A stretch of DNA of 53,903 nt, from contig JAFWHB010000012.1 of NCBI GenBank assembly GCA_017512145.1, positions 1-53,903 on the forward strand. The letters run 5' to 3'. Shown here one piece after another: positions 42,991 through 50,308 of this stretch. The notes beneath the pieces were generated by a model, which saw only the letters and a list, made by a program, of their open reading frames with translations, had not been told where the DNA came from and ran no database searches. Each line of letters opens with the position of its first letter. Positions within the stretch are counted from its first letter, which is position 1. The stretch comes from Mogibacterium sp. (GTDB lineage: Bacteria; Bacillota; Clostridia; Peptostreptococcales; Anaerovoracaceae). The translations under genes and the position numbers were made by a program.

Positions 42991-44643
42991 GTGATGCGGT
43001 GGTTGTTTGTCGTGCTGGCAGCTTACATTCTGCTCATTTCGATCGTTTCGCTGCTGTCGACAAGATGCACCCCTGAGATATGGGGCTACTTCCTCGTGGA
43101 GGACGGGGGCAACTACCCGATAACCCACTGGGAGAATGTGATAGGAAGGTCGAGGTCAGCGGATATCAACATACCGCTCAAGACAATGTCCGGAAACCAC
43201 GCGATCCTGTCGAGGAAGAGCGAGGACAAATGGGTCATCAAGGATCTCGGGTCGCGTAACGGCACCGTGGTCAACGGATTCCCGCTCGAGCCGGGGCGGC
43301 GGTACCTTGTAAGTCCCGGAGATGAGATCGTCATGGGAGGAGTGCATTCGACCGTAGCTCCTGCGAGCCTTGAGGAGAGCAGGAACAACGAGGTCATGAG
43401 GCGCATGGACAAAGTCCCTGTCGCTCCATGGAAGATACTCCTTGCCATCACTTTGTTCCAGCTACTGACGATAGTGCAGCTCGTGATCGGCCTCGGAGAG
43501 AACATCACGGTAGGCGCAGTCCTCTGCATAATCCTGCTGTCTGTGGTCATGTGGACATATGTAACAGTATTCAAGGCCATGGGACGCAAGGGTTTCGAGA
43601 TGGAGATGATTGCCTTCTTCATGTCGACCATCAACCTCGCAGTTACTGCGTCATTCGACCCGGGCGCTGTGGTCAAAGAGTTCGTAGCGCTGATGCTTGG
43701 ACTCGGCCTGATGATCTTCATGTGCTATTATCTTCAGGATCTTGACAGGACCCGTAAGCTCAAGCCGACACTTATAATTCTCTCGGCGATTCTGCTGATC
43801 CTCAACCTGGTTCTCGGCAAAGCGACCTTCGGTGCGACTAACTGGATCGAGATCGGTTCATATACATTCCAGCCGTCCGAGATCGTCAAGCTCGCATTCA
43901 TCTGCATTGGTGCCAGCACTCTTGAAGATCTGTATGATAAGAACAACACCATTGTCTATGCTGGATTCTCGCTCTTCTGCCTGGCATGCCTGGCTCTGAT
44001 GAGCGACTTTGGTACAGCCCTGATATTCTTCGCGACATATCTTGTTGTATCTTTCCTGCGAAGCGGTGATTTCTCAAGACTCATCTTCACAGGAGCGGGC
44101 GCTGGCGCGATGGGACTTATGATACTTAAGTTCAAGCCTTACATTGCGTCAAGATTCGACGCGTGGGGCAATGTCTGGGATCCGCAGTATATTGACAGCA
44201 TCGGATACCAGCAGACCCGTACTATGGCATTCGGTGCAGGCGGTGGTCTTCTCGGACTCGGAGCCGGCAACGGATCACTCAAATATGTAGGAGCATCCAA
44301 TACGGACCTCGTATTCGGATTTGTAATGGAGGAGTGGGGCTTCATCATTGCGGTGCTTCTGGTGCTTTGCCTCATCACTCTGACAATCTTCGCTGTAATG
44401 AGCATAGTCGCCGGAAGGTCGACGTTCTATACTATCTGCGCGTGCGGAGCGGCAACAATGTTCCTCATGCAGACGATACTGAATGTATTCGGTGCGGTAG
44501 ACCTGTTCCCGCTGACGGGTGTTACATTCCCGTTCGTATCCACAGGCGGCACGAGCCTTCTTACATCATGGGCTATGCTCGCATACTTCAAGGCTGCAGA
44601 CATGAGAAGAGATGCAAGCCTTGCTGTGAGGAAGGAGGTATAA
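42991..44643 (+). CDS. FHA domain fused to FtsW/RodA-type SEDS glycosyltransferase
   Basis: 550 residues. One helix at the N-terminus (RWLFVVLAAYILLISIVSLL), a cytoplasmic FHA domain (about 45-125: VIGRSRSADINIP, MSGNHAIL, LGSRNGTVVNG), then a ten-helix SEDS module (about 148-530) with the FQPSEIVKLAFI and GLGAGNGSLKYVG...TDLVFGFVMEEWG family signatures, the place of lipid II polymerisation. FHA domains bind phosphothreonine, so kinase control is likely. GTG at 42991 has AAGGA ten bases before; but a stronger AGGAGGAG at 42906 points to an in-frame ACG at 42919, and the frame is open back to the glnS stop, so the true N-terminus may be longer. A partner PBP gene follows one base after the stop. 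Confidence 0.87.
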   Translation: MMRWLFVVLAAYILLISIVSLLSTRCTPEIWGYFLVEDGGNYPITHWENVIGRSRSADINIPLKTMSGNHAILSRKSEDKWVIKDLGSRNGTVVNGFPLEPGRRYLVSPGDEIVMGGVHSTVAPASLEESRNNEVMRRMDKVPVAPWKILLAITLFQLLTIVQLVIGLGENITVGAVLCIILLSVVMWTYVTVFKAMGRKGFEMEMIAFFMSTINLAVTASFDPGAVVKEFVALMLGLGLMIFMCYYLQDLDRTRKLKPTLIILSAILLILNLVLGKATFGATNWIEIGSYTFQPSEIVKLAFICIGASTLEDLYDKNNTIVYAGFSLFCLACLALMSDFGTALIFFATYLVVSFLRSGDFSRLIFTGAGAGAMGLMILKFKPYIASRFDAWGNVWDPQYIDSIGYQQTRTMAFGAGGGLLGLGAGNGSLKYVGASNTDLVFGFVMEEWGFIIAVLLVLCLITLTIFAVMSIVAGRSTFYTICACGAATMFLMQTILNVFGAVDLFPLTGVTFPFVSTGGTSLLTSWAMLAYFKAADMRRDASLAVRKEV

Positions 44644-44644
44644 C

Positions 44645-45997
44645 ATGCGCAAACAAGAAAGAAGAGCATGGCTATGCCTCAGTCTGGCTCTGCTGCTGTT
44701 CGTAGGGATCTGCATATTCGGCGTCAGATTCGTCAGGGACGGCGGCAAATGGGCGAGCTTCTACGGCAACACTCAGATTTACACAGACGGACTGATCAAC
44801 CGCGGGACCTTCACCGACAGATATGATGAGGTCCTGATGGAATGCACAGACGAAGGCGTAGTTTACAATGGCAACAGCTCCATCCGTAAGGCGACGGTAC
44901 ATGCTGTCGGAGATCCGGAGGGCAATATAGCGAGCGGCGCCATCAGCATATACAGGAGCCAGCTGATAGGCTATGACCTGCTCAACGGCACATACGACAC
45001 GTCCAAGGCCGGCAAGAAGGTCAAGCTCACAATAGATGCAGAGGCCAATGAGGCGGCATATTATGCTCTCGGCGGCAGGACGGGCGCAGTCGGAGTCTAC
45101 AACTGGAAGACAGGGGAGATACTTTGCATGGTCAGCACGCCATCCTTCGACCCTGCTGGATATCTTCCGGCTGACGATGACTCGTCATATTACTTCAACA
45201 ACTTCATCGACGGAGCGATGACCCCAGGCTCGACATTCAAGCTTGTCACCTCGGCTGCGGTCATCGAGACTCTCTCAAACAGAGACTCATATTCGTTCGA
45301 ATGCGACGGAGTCAATGAATACGAAGGCACGGAGTTCAATGATATCAGCGGGCATGGAACAGTCAACTTCAGAGATGCCCTGGCGGTCTCATGTAACGGT
45401 GCGTTCGGCGATCTCACAAGAAAGGTCGGCGCAAAGGCGCTCGAGGAATACACGCGCAAAGCGGGCTTAATGGAGCCTCTTAAGTTCGATGGGATCACGA
45501 CGGCCTCCGGCTCATTCTCGTTCCCATCAGATGACAATATCAAGCTCAGCTGGGCAGGCATCGGTCAGGCAGATGACCTTGTCAATCCTTGTGAAATGAT
45601 GGTCTACATGGGAGCCATAGCCAACGGCGGTGAGGCAGTTCAGCCGACACTTATCAAGAGCGCTACCTTCATCAAGGAACTGACGGGCGGCAAATCTCTC
45701 GGCAGATATCTCGACGAGGATACTGCAAATGAGCTCCGCAGCATGATGAAGAACAATGTAGTCGAGAATTACGGAGAAGACAACTTCTACGGATTCGATA
45801 TCTACGCTAAGACCGGTACTGCTCAGACCGGCTCGTGGAATCCTGACGCATGGTTCGTCGGATTCACTGACGGTGAGGAGAGTCCGTATGCATTCGTCGT
45901 ATGGATCAAGGAAGGCGGGCACGGAGCCGATGCAGCTGCACCGGTCGTAAGAACCGTCCTTAACCAGCTCGAAGCCGACAAAGAATACAGCGAATAA
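44645..45997 (+). CDS. Penicillin-binding protein, monofunctional transpeptidase (PbpA type)
   Basis: 450 residues with one N-terminal helix (8-27). Transpeptidase motifs: Ser196-Thr-Phe-Lys199 (PGSTFKL), Ser249-Cys-Asn251 and Lys389-Thr-Gly-Thr392 (KTGTAQ). The N-terminal pedestal is short, as in actinobacterial/clostridial PbpA partners of FtsW/RodA-like proteins. The ATG lies one base after the stop of the FHA-FtsW gene with GGAGG in front. Together they should form a SEDS-class B PBP pair for septal or elongation peptidoglycan synthesis. Confidence 0.93.
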   Translation: MRKQERRAWLCLSLALLLFVGICIFGVRFVRDGGKWASFYGNTQIYTDGLINRGTFTDRYDEVLMECTDEGVVYNGNSSIRKATVHAVGDPEGNIASGAISIYRSQLIGYDLLNGTYDTSKAGKKVKLTIDAEANEAAYYALGGRTGAVGVYNWKTGEILCMVSTPSFDPAGYLPADDDSSYYFNNFIDGAMTPGSTFKLVTSAAVIETLSNRDSYSFECDGVNEYEGTEFNDISGHGTVNFRDALAVSCNGAFGDLTRKVGAKALEEYTRKAGLMEPLKFDGITTASGSFSFPSDDNIKLSWAGIGQADDLVNPCEMMVYMGAIANGGEAVQPTLIKSATFIKELTGGKSLGRYLDEDTANELRSMMKNNVVENYGEDNFYGFDIYAKTGTAQTGSWNPDAWFVGFTDGEESPYAFVVWIKEGGHGADAAAPVVRTVLNQLEADKEYSE

Positions 45998-46014
45998 TAT
46001 ACACAGGAACAGAA

Positions 46015-46052
46015 AAAGGATGCAGGTTCACAAGAGTGCCTGCATCCTTTTG
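46015..46052. terminator. Bidirectional terminator between PBP and L,D-transpeptidase genes
   Basis: AAAGGATGCAGG and CCTGCATCCTTTT around TTCACAAGAGTG. Confidence 0.92.
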
Positions 46053-46071
46053 AAATGCTGTTAAATCAGGT

Positions 46072-47064
46072 TTAGTATATCAGGACGAGTGTTCCCGGCG
46101 ATACCATGCTGTAGAGCTCTGCTGCAGAGCTGTACGGCATGTTGACGCATCCGTGTGAGCCGGCGCCCTGATAGATGCTGCCGCCGAATGTTCCGCGCCA
46201 TGTCGCGTCGTGAAGTCCGTATGAGTTGCCGATGAATGCCATCCAGTAATTGACGAAGGATTCGTATTCATCGCCATTGTCTTCCTCGCCCTTGAGGGTT
46301 ATGTTGCGGTTCATGTATCTGATCCTGAAGGTGCCCCTCGGTGTGCTGTGACCGGCATAGGTGTTGCCTGTGACTACAGGACAGTCAAGGACCGGAACGC
46401 CGTCCACGAAGTACGTCAGATGCTGCTTGCCGATGTCCACGAAGACGTAAGTACCCATCGCACCGTATTCAGGCTTCTGCACCTTGACGATTGCCTCGGC
46501 CTTGGTCTTGTTGCCGCTCGGATCTGTAGCGACTGCCTTGACCTTGTAATCGCCGGCAGTGTTGTAATCGACCTCGGGCTTCTTGATTTTGACTTTGACC
46601 TCGCCGCTGTTATCCGACGCTGTGAAGAGTTCATCCATGAGCTCTTCTTCATCTTCAATCGGGATGCCCTCGAATGTGTACAGACTCCTGATCTCTGTGA
46701 ATACAGGCGGCTCATTGTCTGCGACAGTGATGTCGTACTTGCGGTACTGGCGGCCGCCATACATTATCGAAAGGGTGTGCTCGCCGGCGCTGCTGAAGGT
46801 CTTGCCATCTGCGGGCTCTCCGTCGTAGAGGATCTCCGTGTTCTCCCTGACGAACTGTGCGTCCTCAGGTGACAGCTCTCCGAGGTTGATATATTCACTT
46901 ATATCCGTATTGATCGGCTGTCCGATCTCCATGCCAAAGCTCGTATATGAATACTTGGTATTGAGTGACAGTACAGGATTGCACGCAGCGAAAAGCATGC
47001 ATGCCAAAGCCGCAAGCATTAATAACATGAGCTTAATGATGATCCTTCGTCTTGCTGAAGTCAT
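46072..47064 (-). CDS. L,D-transpeptidase (YkuD), probable lipoprotein with Ig-like domain
   Basis: 330 residues. A hydrophobic stretch near the N-terminus ends in LFAACNP, a lipobox-like site with Cys as the candidate lipidation residue. Residues about 110-195 look like a bacterial Ig-like domain (DNEPPVFTEI... TAGDYKVKAVATDPSGNKTKA). The YkuD domain follows (YVFVDIGKQHLTYFVDGVPVLDCPVVTG), with LHDATWRG and the active Ser303-His-Gly-Cys306-Val-Asn. ATG at 47062-47064 has GGGAG upstream at a long spacing of about 12; an in-frame TTG at 47097 has none. Second such enzyme in the window. Convergent with the PBP gene. Confidence 0.88.
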   Translation of the reverse strand: MTSARRRIIIKLMLLMLAALACMLFAACNPVLSLNTKYSYTSFGMEIGQPINTDISEYINLGELSPEDAQFVRENTEILYDGEPADGKTFSSAGEHTLSIMYGGRQYRKYDITVADNEPPVFTEIRSLYTFEGIPIEDEEELMDELFTASDNSGEVKVKIKKPEVDYNTAGDYKVKAVATDPSGNKTKAEAIVKVQKPEYGAMGTYVFVDIGKQHLTYFVDGVPVLDCPVVTGNTYAGHSTPRGTFRIRYMNRNITLKGEEDNGDEYESFVNYWMAFIGNSYGLHDATWRGTFGGSIYQGAGSHGCVNMPYSSAAELYSMVSPGTLVLIY

Positions 47065-47158
47065 TTTCTGTGCCGTCTCCCAAAGTTGTTTATTCAAAGA
47101 AGCAGGCCGCGGACGACCTGCTTCAGATTATACCATTAAATGACGCTTATTTGTAATG

Positions 47159-48721
47159 TTACTTAGCTGCAGCCTGATTAATGTTAGCGCTGTCAGGAAT
47201 CTTGTAAGAACCCTCTCTGTTCTTGAAGAAGAAGAGTGATCCGATAAGAAGTACAACACCAACTACCAGCGGGATGACAGGGCTTGATGTGAAGCCTGCG
47301 ATCACGTATGAGACAGCGGATACGACAGCTACTGTAGTTGCATATGGCAGCTGAGTCGAAACGTGTGATACGTGGTTGCAGTTAGCTCCGGCCGATGCCA
47401 TGATGGTGGTATCGGAGATAGGTGAGCAGTGGTCGCCGTATACAGCTCCGGCCATGCAAGCTGCGATGATAGGTGTTGCGAGCTCAGGATGTGACTCTGT
47501 GATAGCAAGTCCGAGTGGGATCAGGATTCCGAATGTTCCCCAGCTTGTTCCGGAAGCGAATGCGAGTACGCATGCGATCAGGAAGAGTACTGCAGGGATG
47601 ATTCCGACTGCTGCACCCTGCATTCCTTCTACAAGGCCGCTTACATAGTCAGCAAGTCCGAGGCTGTCTGTCATAGCCTTGAGTGACCATGCGAGTGTCA
47701 GTACGAGGATAGGGGATACCATTGCCTTCATTCCTTCAGGGATGCAGCTCATGCACTCCTTGAAGCTGATCGTACGTCTGATCAGGTAGTAAATAATGAC
47801 GATGACGAGTGCTACCAGGCCGCCCATTGAGAGACCAACAGAAGCATCTGAATCAGAGAATGCTGTTACGAATCCTGCGCCATCGAAGAAGCCGCCGGTG
47901 TATACCATTCCGAGTACGCAGCTTACTACGAGTACGAGTACAGGGAATACGAGGTCAAGTACAGTACCCTTGTCGCTTCCCATTTCAGCAGCGTCTGCGA
48001 GCTGAGCGTTCTCATCCTTTACTGTGAACAGATCTCCGTTCTCAATAGCGTTCTGCTCGAACTTAGCCATTGTGGCATAGTCGAACTTCATGAAGATGAG
48101 TGCGAACATCATTACGAGTGTGAACAGTGCGTAGAAGTTGTAAGGGATGCACTTGATGAAGAGTGAGATTCCCTGACCTTCACCGGCAAAGCTTGAAACG
48201 GCTGCTGCCCAGGATGATACTGGTGCGATGATGCATACAGGAGCTGCGGTAGCGTCGATGATGTACGCGAGCTTTGCTCTTGAGACTTTGAACTCGTCTG
48301 TGACAGGCTTCATTACAGAACCGACTGTCAGGCAGTTGAAATAGTCGTCTACGAAGATGATGATACCGAGAATCACTGTTGCGGCCTCGGCAGCAACACG
48401 GGATTTTACTCTCTTGAGAGCCCATGCGCCGAATGCCTTCGAGCCGCCGGACAGGTTCATCATAGCAACGATGATTCCGAGGATTACGAGGAAGATGAGA
48501 ATACCAACGTTCCAGCCAGAGGAAAGTGAAGCGATAAGGCCGTCCTGAAGTACGTGATTGACGATACCGTCAAAATCAGCTCCGGCATAGAGAACTGCGC
48601 CGCACAGAACGCCCAGGAAAAGTGAACTGTAAACTTCCTTAGTAATGAGCGCGAGAACGATCGCGATCAGTGGAGGAAGTGCAGCCCATGCAGTTGCAAA
48701 AAGAGCAGGTGTGTAATCCAT
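47159..48721 (-). CDS. NhaC-family antiporter, predicted lysine transporter (LysW-like)
   Basis: 520-residue membrane protein with about 12 hydrophobic segments. NhaC-family features include ITKEVYSSLFLGVLCGA, VDDYFNCLTVGSVMKPVTDEFKVSRAKLAYIIDATAAPVCIIAPVSSWAA (split here around residues 140-190) and SGTSWGTFGILIPLG...VYGDHCSPISDTTIMASAGA. ATG at 48719-48721 is set by GGAGG ten bases upstream. The leader holds a lysine riboswitch, which turns expression off when lysine is plentiful. NhaC-superfamily proteins under L-box control have been predicted to be lysine transporters (LysW), so lysine uptake is a better guess than Na+/H+ exchange. Confidence 0.9.
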   Translation of the reverse strand: MDYTPALFATAWAALPPLIAIVLALITKEVYSSLFLGVLCGAVLYAGADFDGIVNHVLQDGLIASLSSGWNVGILIFLVILGIIVAMMNLSGGSKAFGAWALKRVKSRVAAEAATVILGIIIFVDDYFNCLTVGSVMKPVTDEFKVSRAKLAYIIDATAAPVCIIAPVSSWAAAVSSFAGEGQGISLFIKCIPYNFYALFTLVMMFALIFMKFDYATMAKFEQNAIENGDLFTVKDENAQLADAAEMGSDKGTVLDLVFPVLVLVVSCVLGMVYTGGFFDGAGFVTAFSDSDASVGLSMGGLVALVIVIIYYLIRRTISFKECMSCIPEGMKAMVSPILVLTLAWSLKAMTDSLGLADYVSGLVEGMQGAAVGIIPAVLFLIACVLAFASGTSWGTFGILIPLGLAITESHPELATPIIAACMAGAVYGDHCSPISDTTIMASAGANCNHVSHVSTQLPYATTVAVVSAVSYVIAGFTSSPVIPLVVGVVLLIGSLFFFKNREGSYKIPDSANINQAAAK

Positions 48722-48745
48722 AATTAAGTTACCTCCATATAATAA

Positions 48746-48787
48746 ATAAAAAATCCATGAATAACGCTTGAAACGTTCCATGGATGA
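48746..48787 (-). terminator. Riboswitch terminator upstream of the NhaC-family gene
   Basis: On the minus strand ATCCATGGAACG and CGTTATTCATGGAT form an interrupted stem followed by TTTTTATTT, between the aptamer and the ribosome binding site. Confidence 0.82.
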
Positions 48788-48824
48788 GGTAACATGCGAA
48801 AACCTTATACCATAGATAGCGCTC

Positions 48825-48985
48825 CACTTGCGTGACAGTTCGCTGCATCTTATTACAGCGCCCCAAACTCCGGACTTAAGGGCCTCCGGAATCTTCGGCG
48901 GATCATCCTTTCGCGCGTCCCGAGCTCCCTTAGCTCATACAGGACCGTTACTTATAATCTCCGCAACCTCTATCGGGTCAGGTGT
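48825..48985 (-). promoter_or_regulatory. Lysine riboswitch (L-box)
   Basis: Minus-strand landmarks in order: GATAGAGGTTGCGGAG (48975 down), AGTAAC, GGGAGCTCGGGACGCGCGAAAGGATGATCCGCCGAAG, a long P4-type stem (TCCGGAGGCC...), GTTTGGGGCGCTG with GCAGCG, AACTGTCACGCAAGTGGAGCGC and CTATC (48829-48825), which pairs with the initial GATAG. These match the conserved core of the lysine riboswitch. A terminator follows, so binding of lysine should stop transcription. Confidence 0.93.
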
Positions 48986-49003
48986 TATTCAATTGACTCT
49001 CCC

Positions 49004-49032
49004 ATAATAAAGTTATTAAGCATTGATGTCAA
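49004..49032 (-). promoter_or_regulatory. Promoter of the lysine riboswitch transcript
   Basis: On the minus strand TTGACA (49032-49027), 17-base spacer, TATTAT (49009-49004). Confidence 0.78.
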
Positions 49033-49205
49033 CTTGTTTTTGTGAAAAAATACAAAAAACGCCCTCTGATTGGTTGGGTTTTGGAAAAGCGTGGTCTCCT
49101 GCAACCTTCACCAAATTAATCAGGAAAGATTATCAGAGTAGTGATATAATTCCTACATATTATAAGACAAGATACAAAGGATGGGACCCACAGCGGGAGG
49201 AAGAC

Positions 49206-50000
49206 ATGAATTTCAGCACCAAAGAACGCGACTTTATCGAAGAAGCCGAAAGATACGTCCCGATAGCAACAGAGGACAAGCCTAAGATCAATACCATGGA
49301 AGAGCTGCAGGCAAAGCTCGATCAGAGAAGACCAGGCACTTTGGCCGACATGAAGCATTCAGTTATCAAGGGCCTCGACCTCTCGGGAATGGACATGACC
49401 GGACTCAATCTCGCGAGAGCGACCTTTGACGGCTGCAATCTGAACGGAACAGACTTCAGCGGATCCATGATGGACAACGTTGCCTTCTATAATAATGACA
49501 TCAGGAACATGAAGCTCTGCGGCTGCAAGGCCAGAGGATGCAGCTTCAGATTCCAGGACATGGAGGGAATAGACCTCAGAGGCGCTAATATATATGCATC
49601 AGTCCTTGAGGATGCCATCAATCAGGACAAAGTCATAATCGATGACAATACAGAATGGTACAGAATGCGCTGCCCTGAATACGGCAAGCCATTCATCGCA
49701 TGGAAGTGCTGCACAGATCTCCGCGTGGTCATGATGCTCGTACCGGCAGACGCCAAGAGATGCATGGCTACCCTTGAGACAGGCAGAGTATCCAAGGTCA
49801 AAGTGCTCAAGATCACCAACATAGACGAGACCGAGAACTACTCATGGGCACAGTCCACAGTAGACTCAGACTTCTACTACGAAGTCGGCAAGTGGCTCGA
49901 GCCGGCAAACGGCTTCCAGGAAGACAGATGGAAAGACTCATCACCGGGAATCCACTTCTTCCTCGACAGACAGCAGTGCGTAGACTATCAGGCGAAATAA
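49206..50000 (+). CDS. Pentapeptide-repeat protein with DUF5758-like C-terminal domain
   Basis: 264 residues. The middle part (about 50-130) has pentapeptide repeats of the A(D/N)LxX kind (GLDLSGMDMTGLNLARATFDGCNLNGTDFSGSMM in part), predicted to form a right-handed square beta-helix. The C-terminal part (WYRMRCPEYGKPFIAWKCC..., LVPADAKR, TGRVSKVKVLKI) resembles the DUF5758 domain found behind pentapeptide repeats in phage and clostridial proteins. ATG at 49206 follows GGGAGG by six bases; the frame is open 183 bases further upstream but that part overlaps the riboswitch promoter. Function unknown. Confidence 0.78.
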   Translation: MNFSTKERDFIEEAERYVPIATEDKPKINTMEELQAKLDQRRPGTLADMKHSVIKGLDLSGMDMTGLNLARATFDGCNLNGTDFSGSMMDNVAFYNNDIRNMKLCGCKARGCSFRFQDMEGIDLRGANIYASVLEDAINQDKVIIDDNTEWYRMRCPEYGKPFIAWKCCTDLRVVMMLVPADAKRCMATLETGRVSKVKVLKITNIDETENYSWAQSTVDSDFYYEVGKWLEPANGFQEDRWKDSSPGIHFFLDRQQCVDYQAK

Positions 50001-50003
50001 CAG

Positions 50004-50070
50004 CAGGAGACAGGGGCCGGTTCTCTGTCTCCTCTTTTAGTCGGAGACAGAGAACCGACCCCCTGTCTCC
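50004..50070. repeat. Large GGAGACAG-family palindrome (head-to-head pair)
   Basis: GGAGACAGGGGCCGGTTCTC...CTCC is followed, after TCTTTTAGTC, by its near-complete complement GGAGACAGAGAACCGACCCC...CTCC, a stem of about 27 bp with few mismatches. Each arm is itself a weak palindrome. It can act as a terminator; family members also lie at 356-395 and 7852-7888. Confidence 0.85.
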
Positions 50071-50133
50071 CGCCGACCCCTTTCTGACCATGTTTTTAAC
50101 CAGTACATGGGGGTGTTCTGGCGCTCTGGTGTA

Positions 50134-50162
50134 TTGAACCAAGAACATGTTAGTAGTATAAT
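50134..50162 (+). promoter_or_regulatory. Promoter of iorAB
   Basis: TTGAAC (50134-50139), 17-base spacer, TATAAT (50157-50162). The leader is about 140 bases. Confidence 0.75.
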
Positions 50163-50224
50163 TGATTCGCTAATAAGATAATGTAATTTCCCATCCATAT
50201 ATTGCTATATACGGCTATATACGG

Positions 50225-50246
50225 CGCTTCTTAGGAGGCGATTTTT
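50225..50246 (+). terminator. Attenuator-like hairpin in the iorAB leader
   Basis: CGCTTC (50225-50230) and GAGGCG (50235-50240) around TTAG, followed by ATTTTT. Short stem; might stop part of the transcription before iorA. Confidence 0.4.
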
Positions 50247-50308
50247 AATGGGAGAGTGATGGCGTAAGGGCATTTATACATTATTGATTGTAAGGGAGGT
50301 AATGATTT

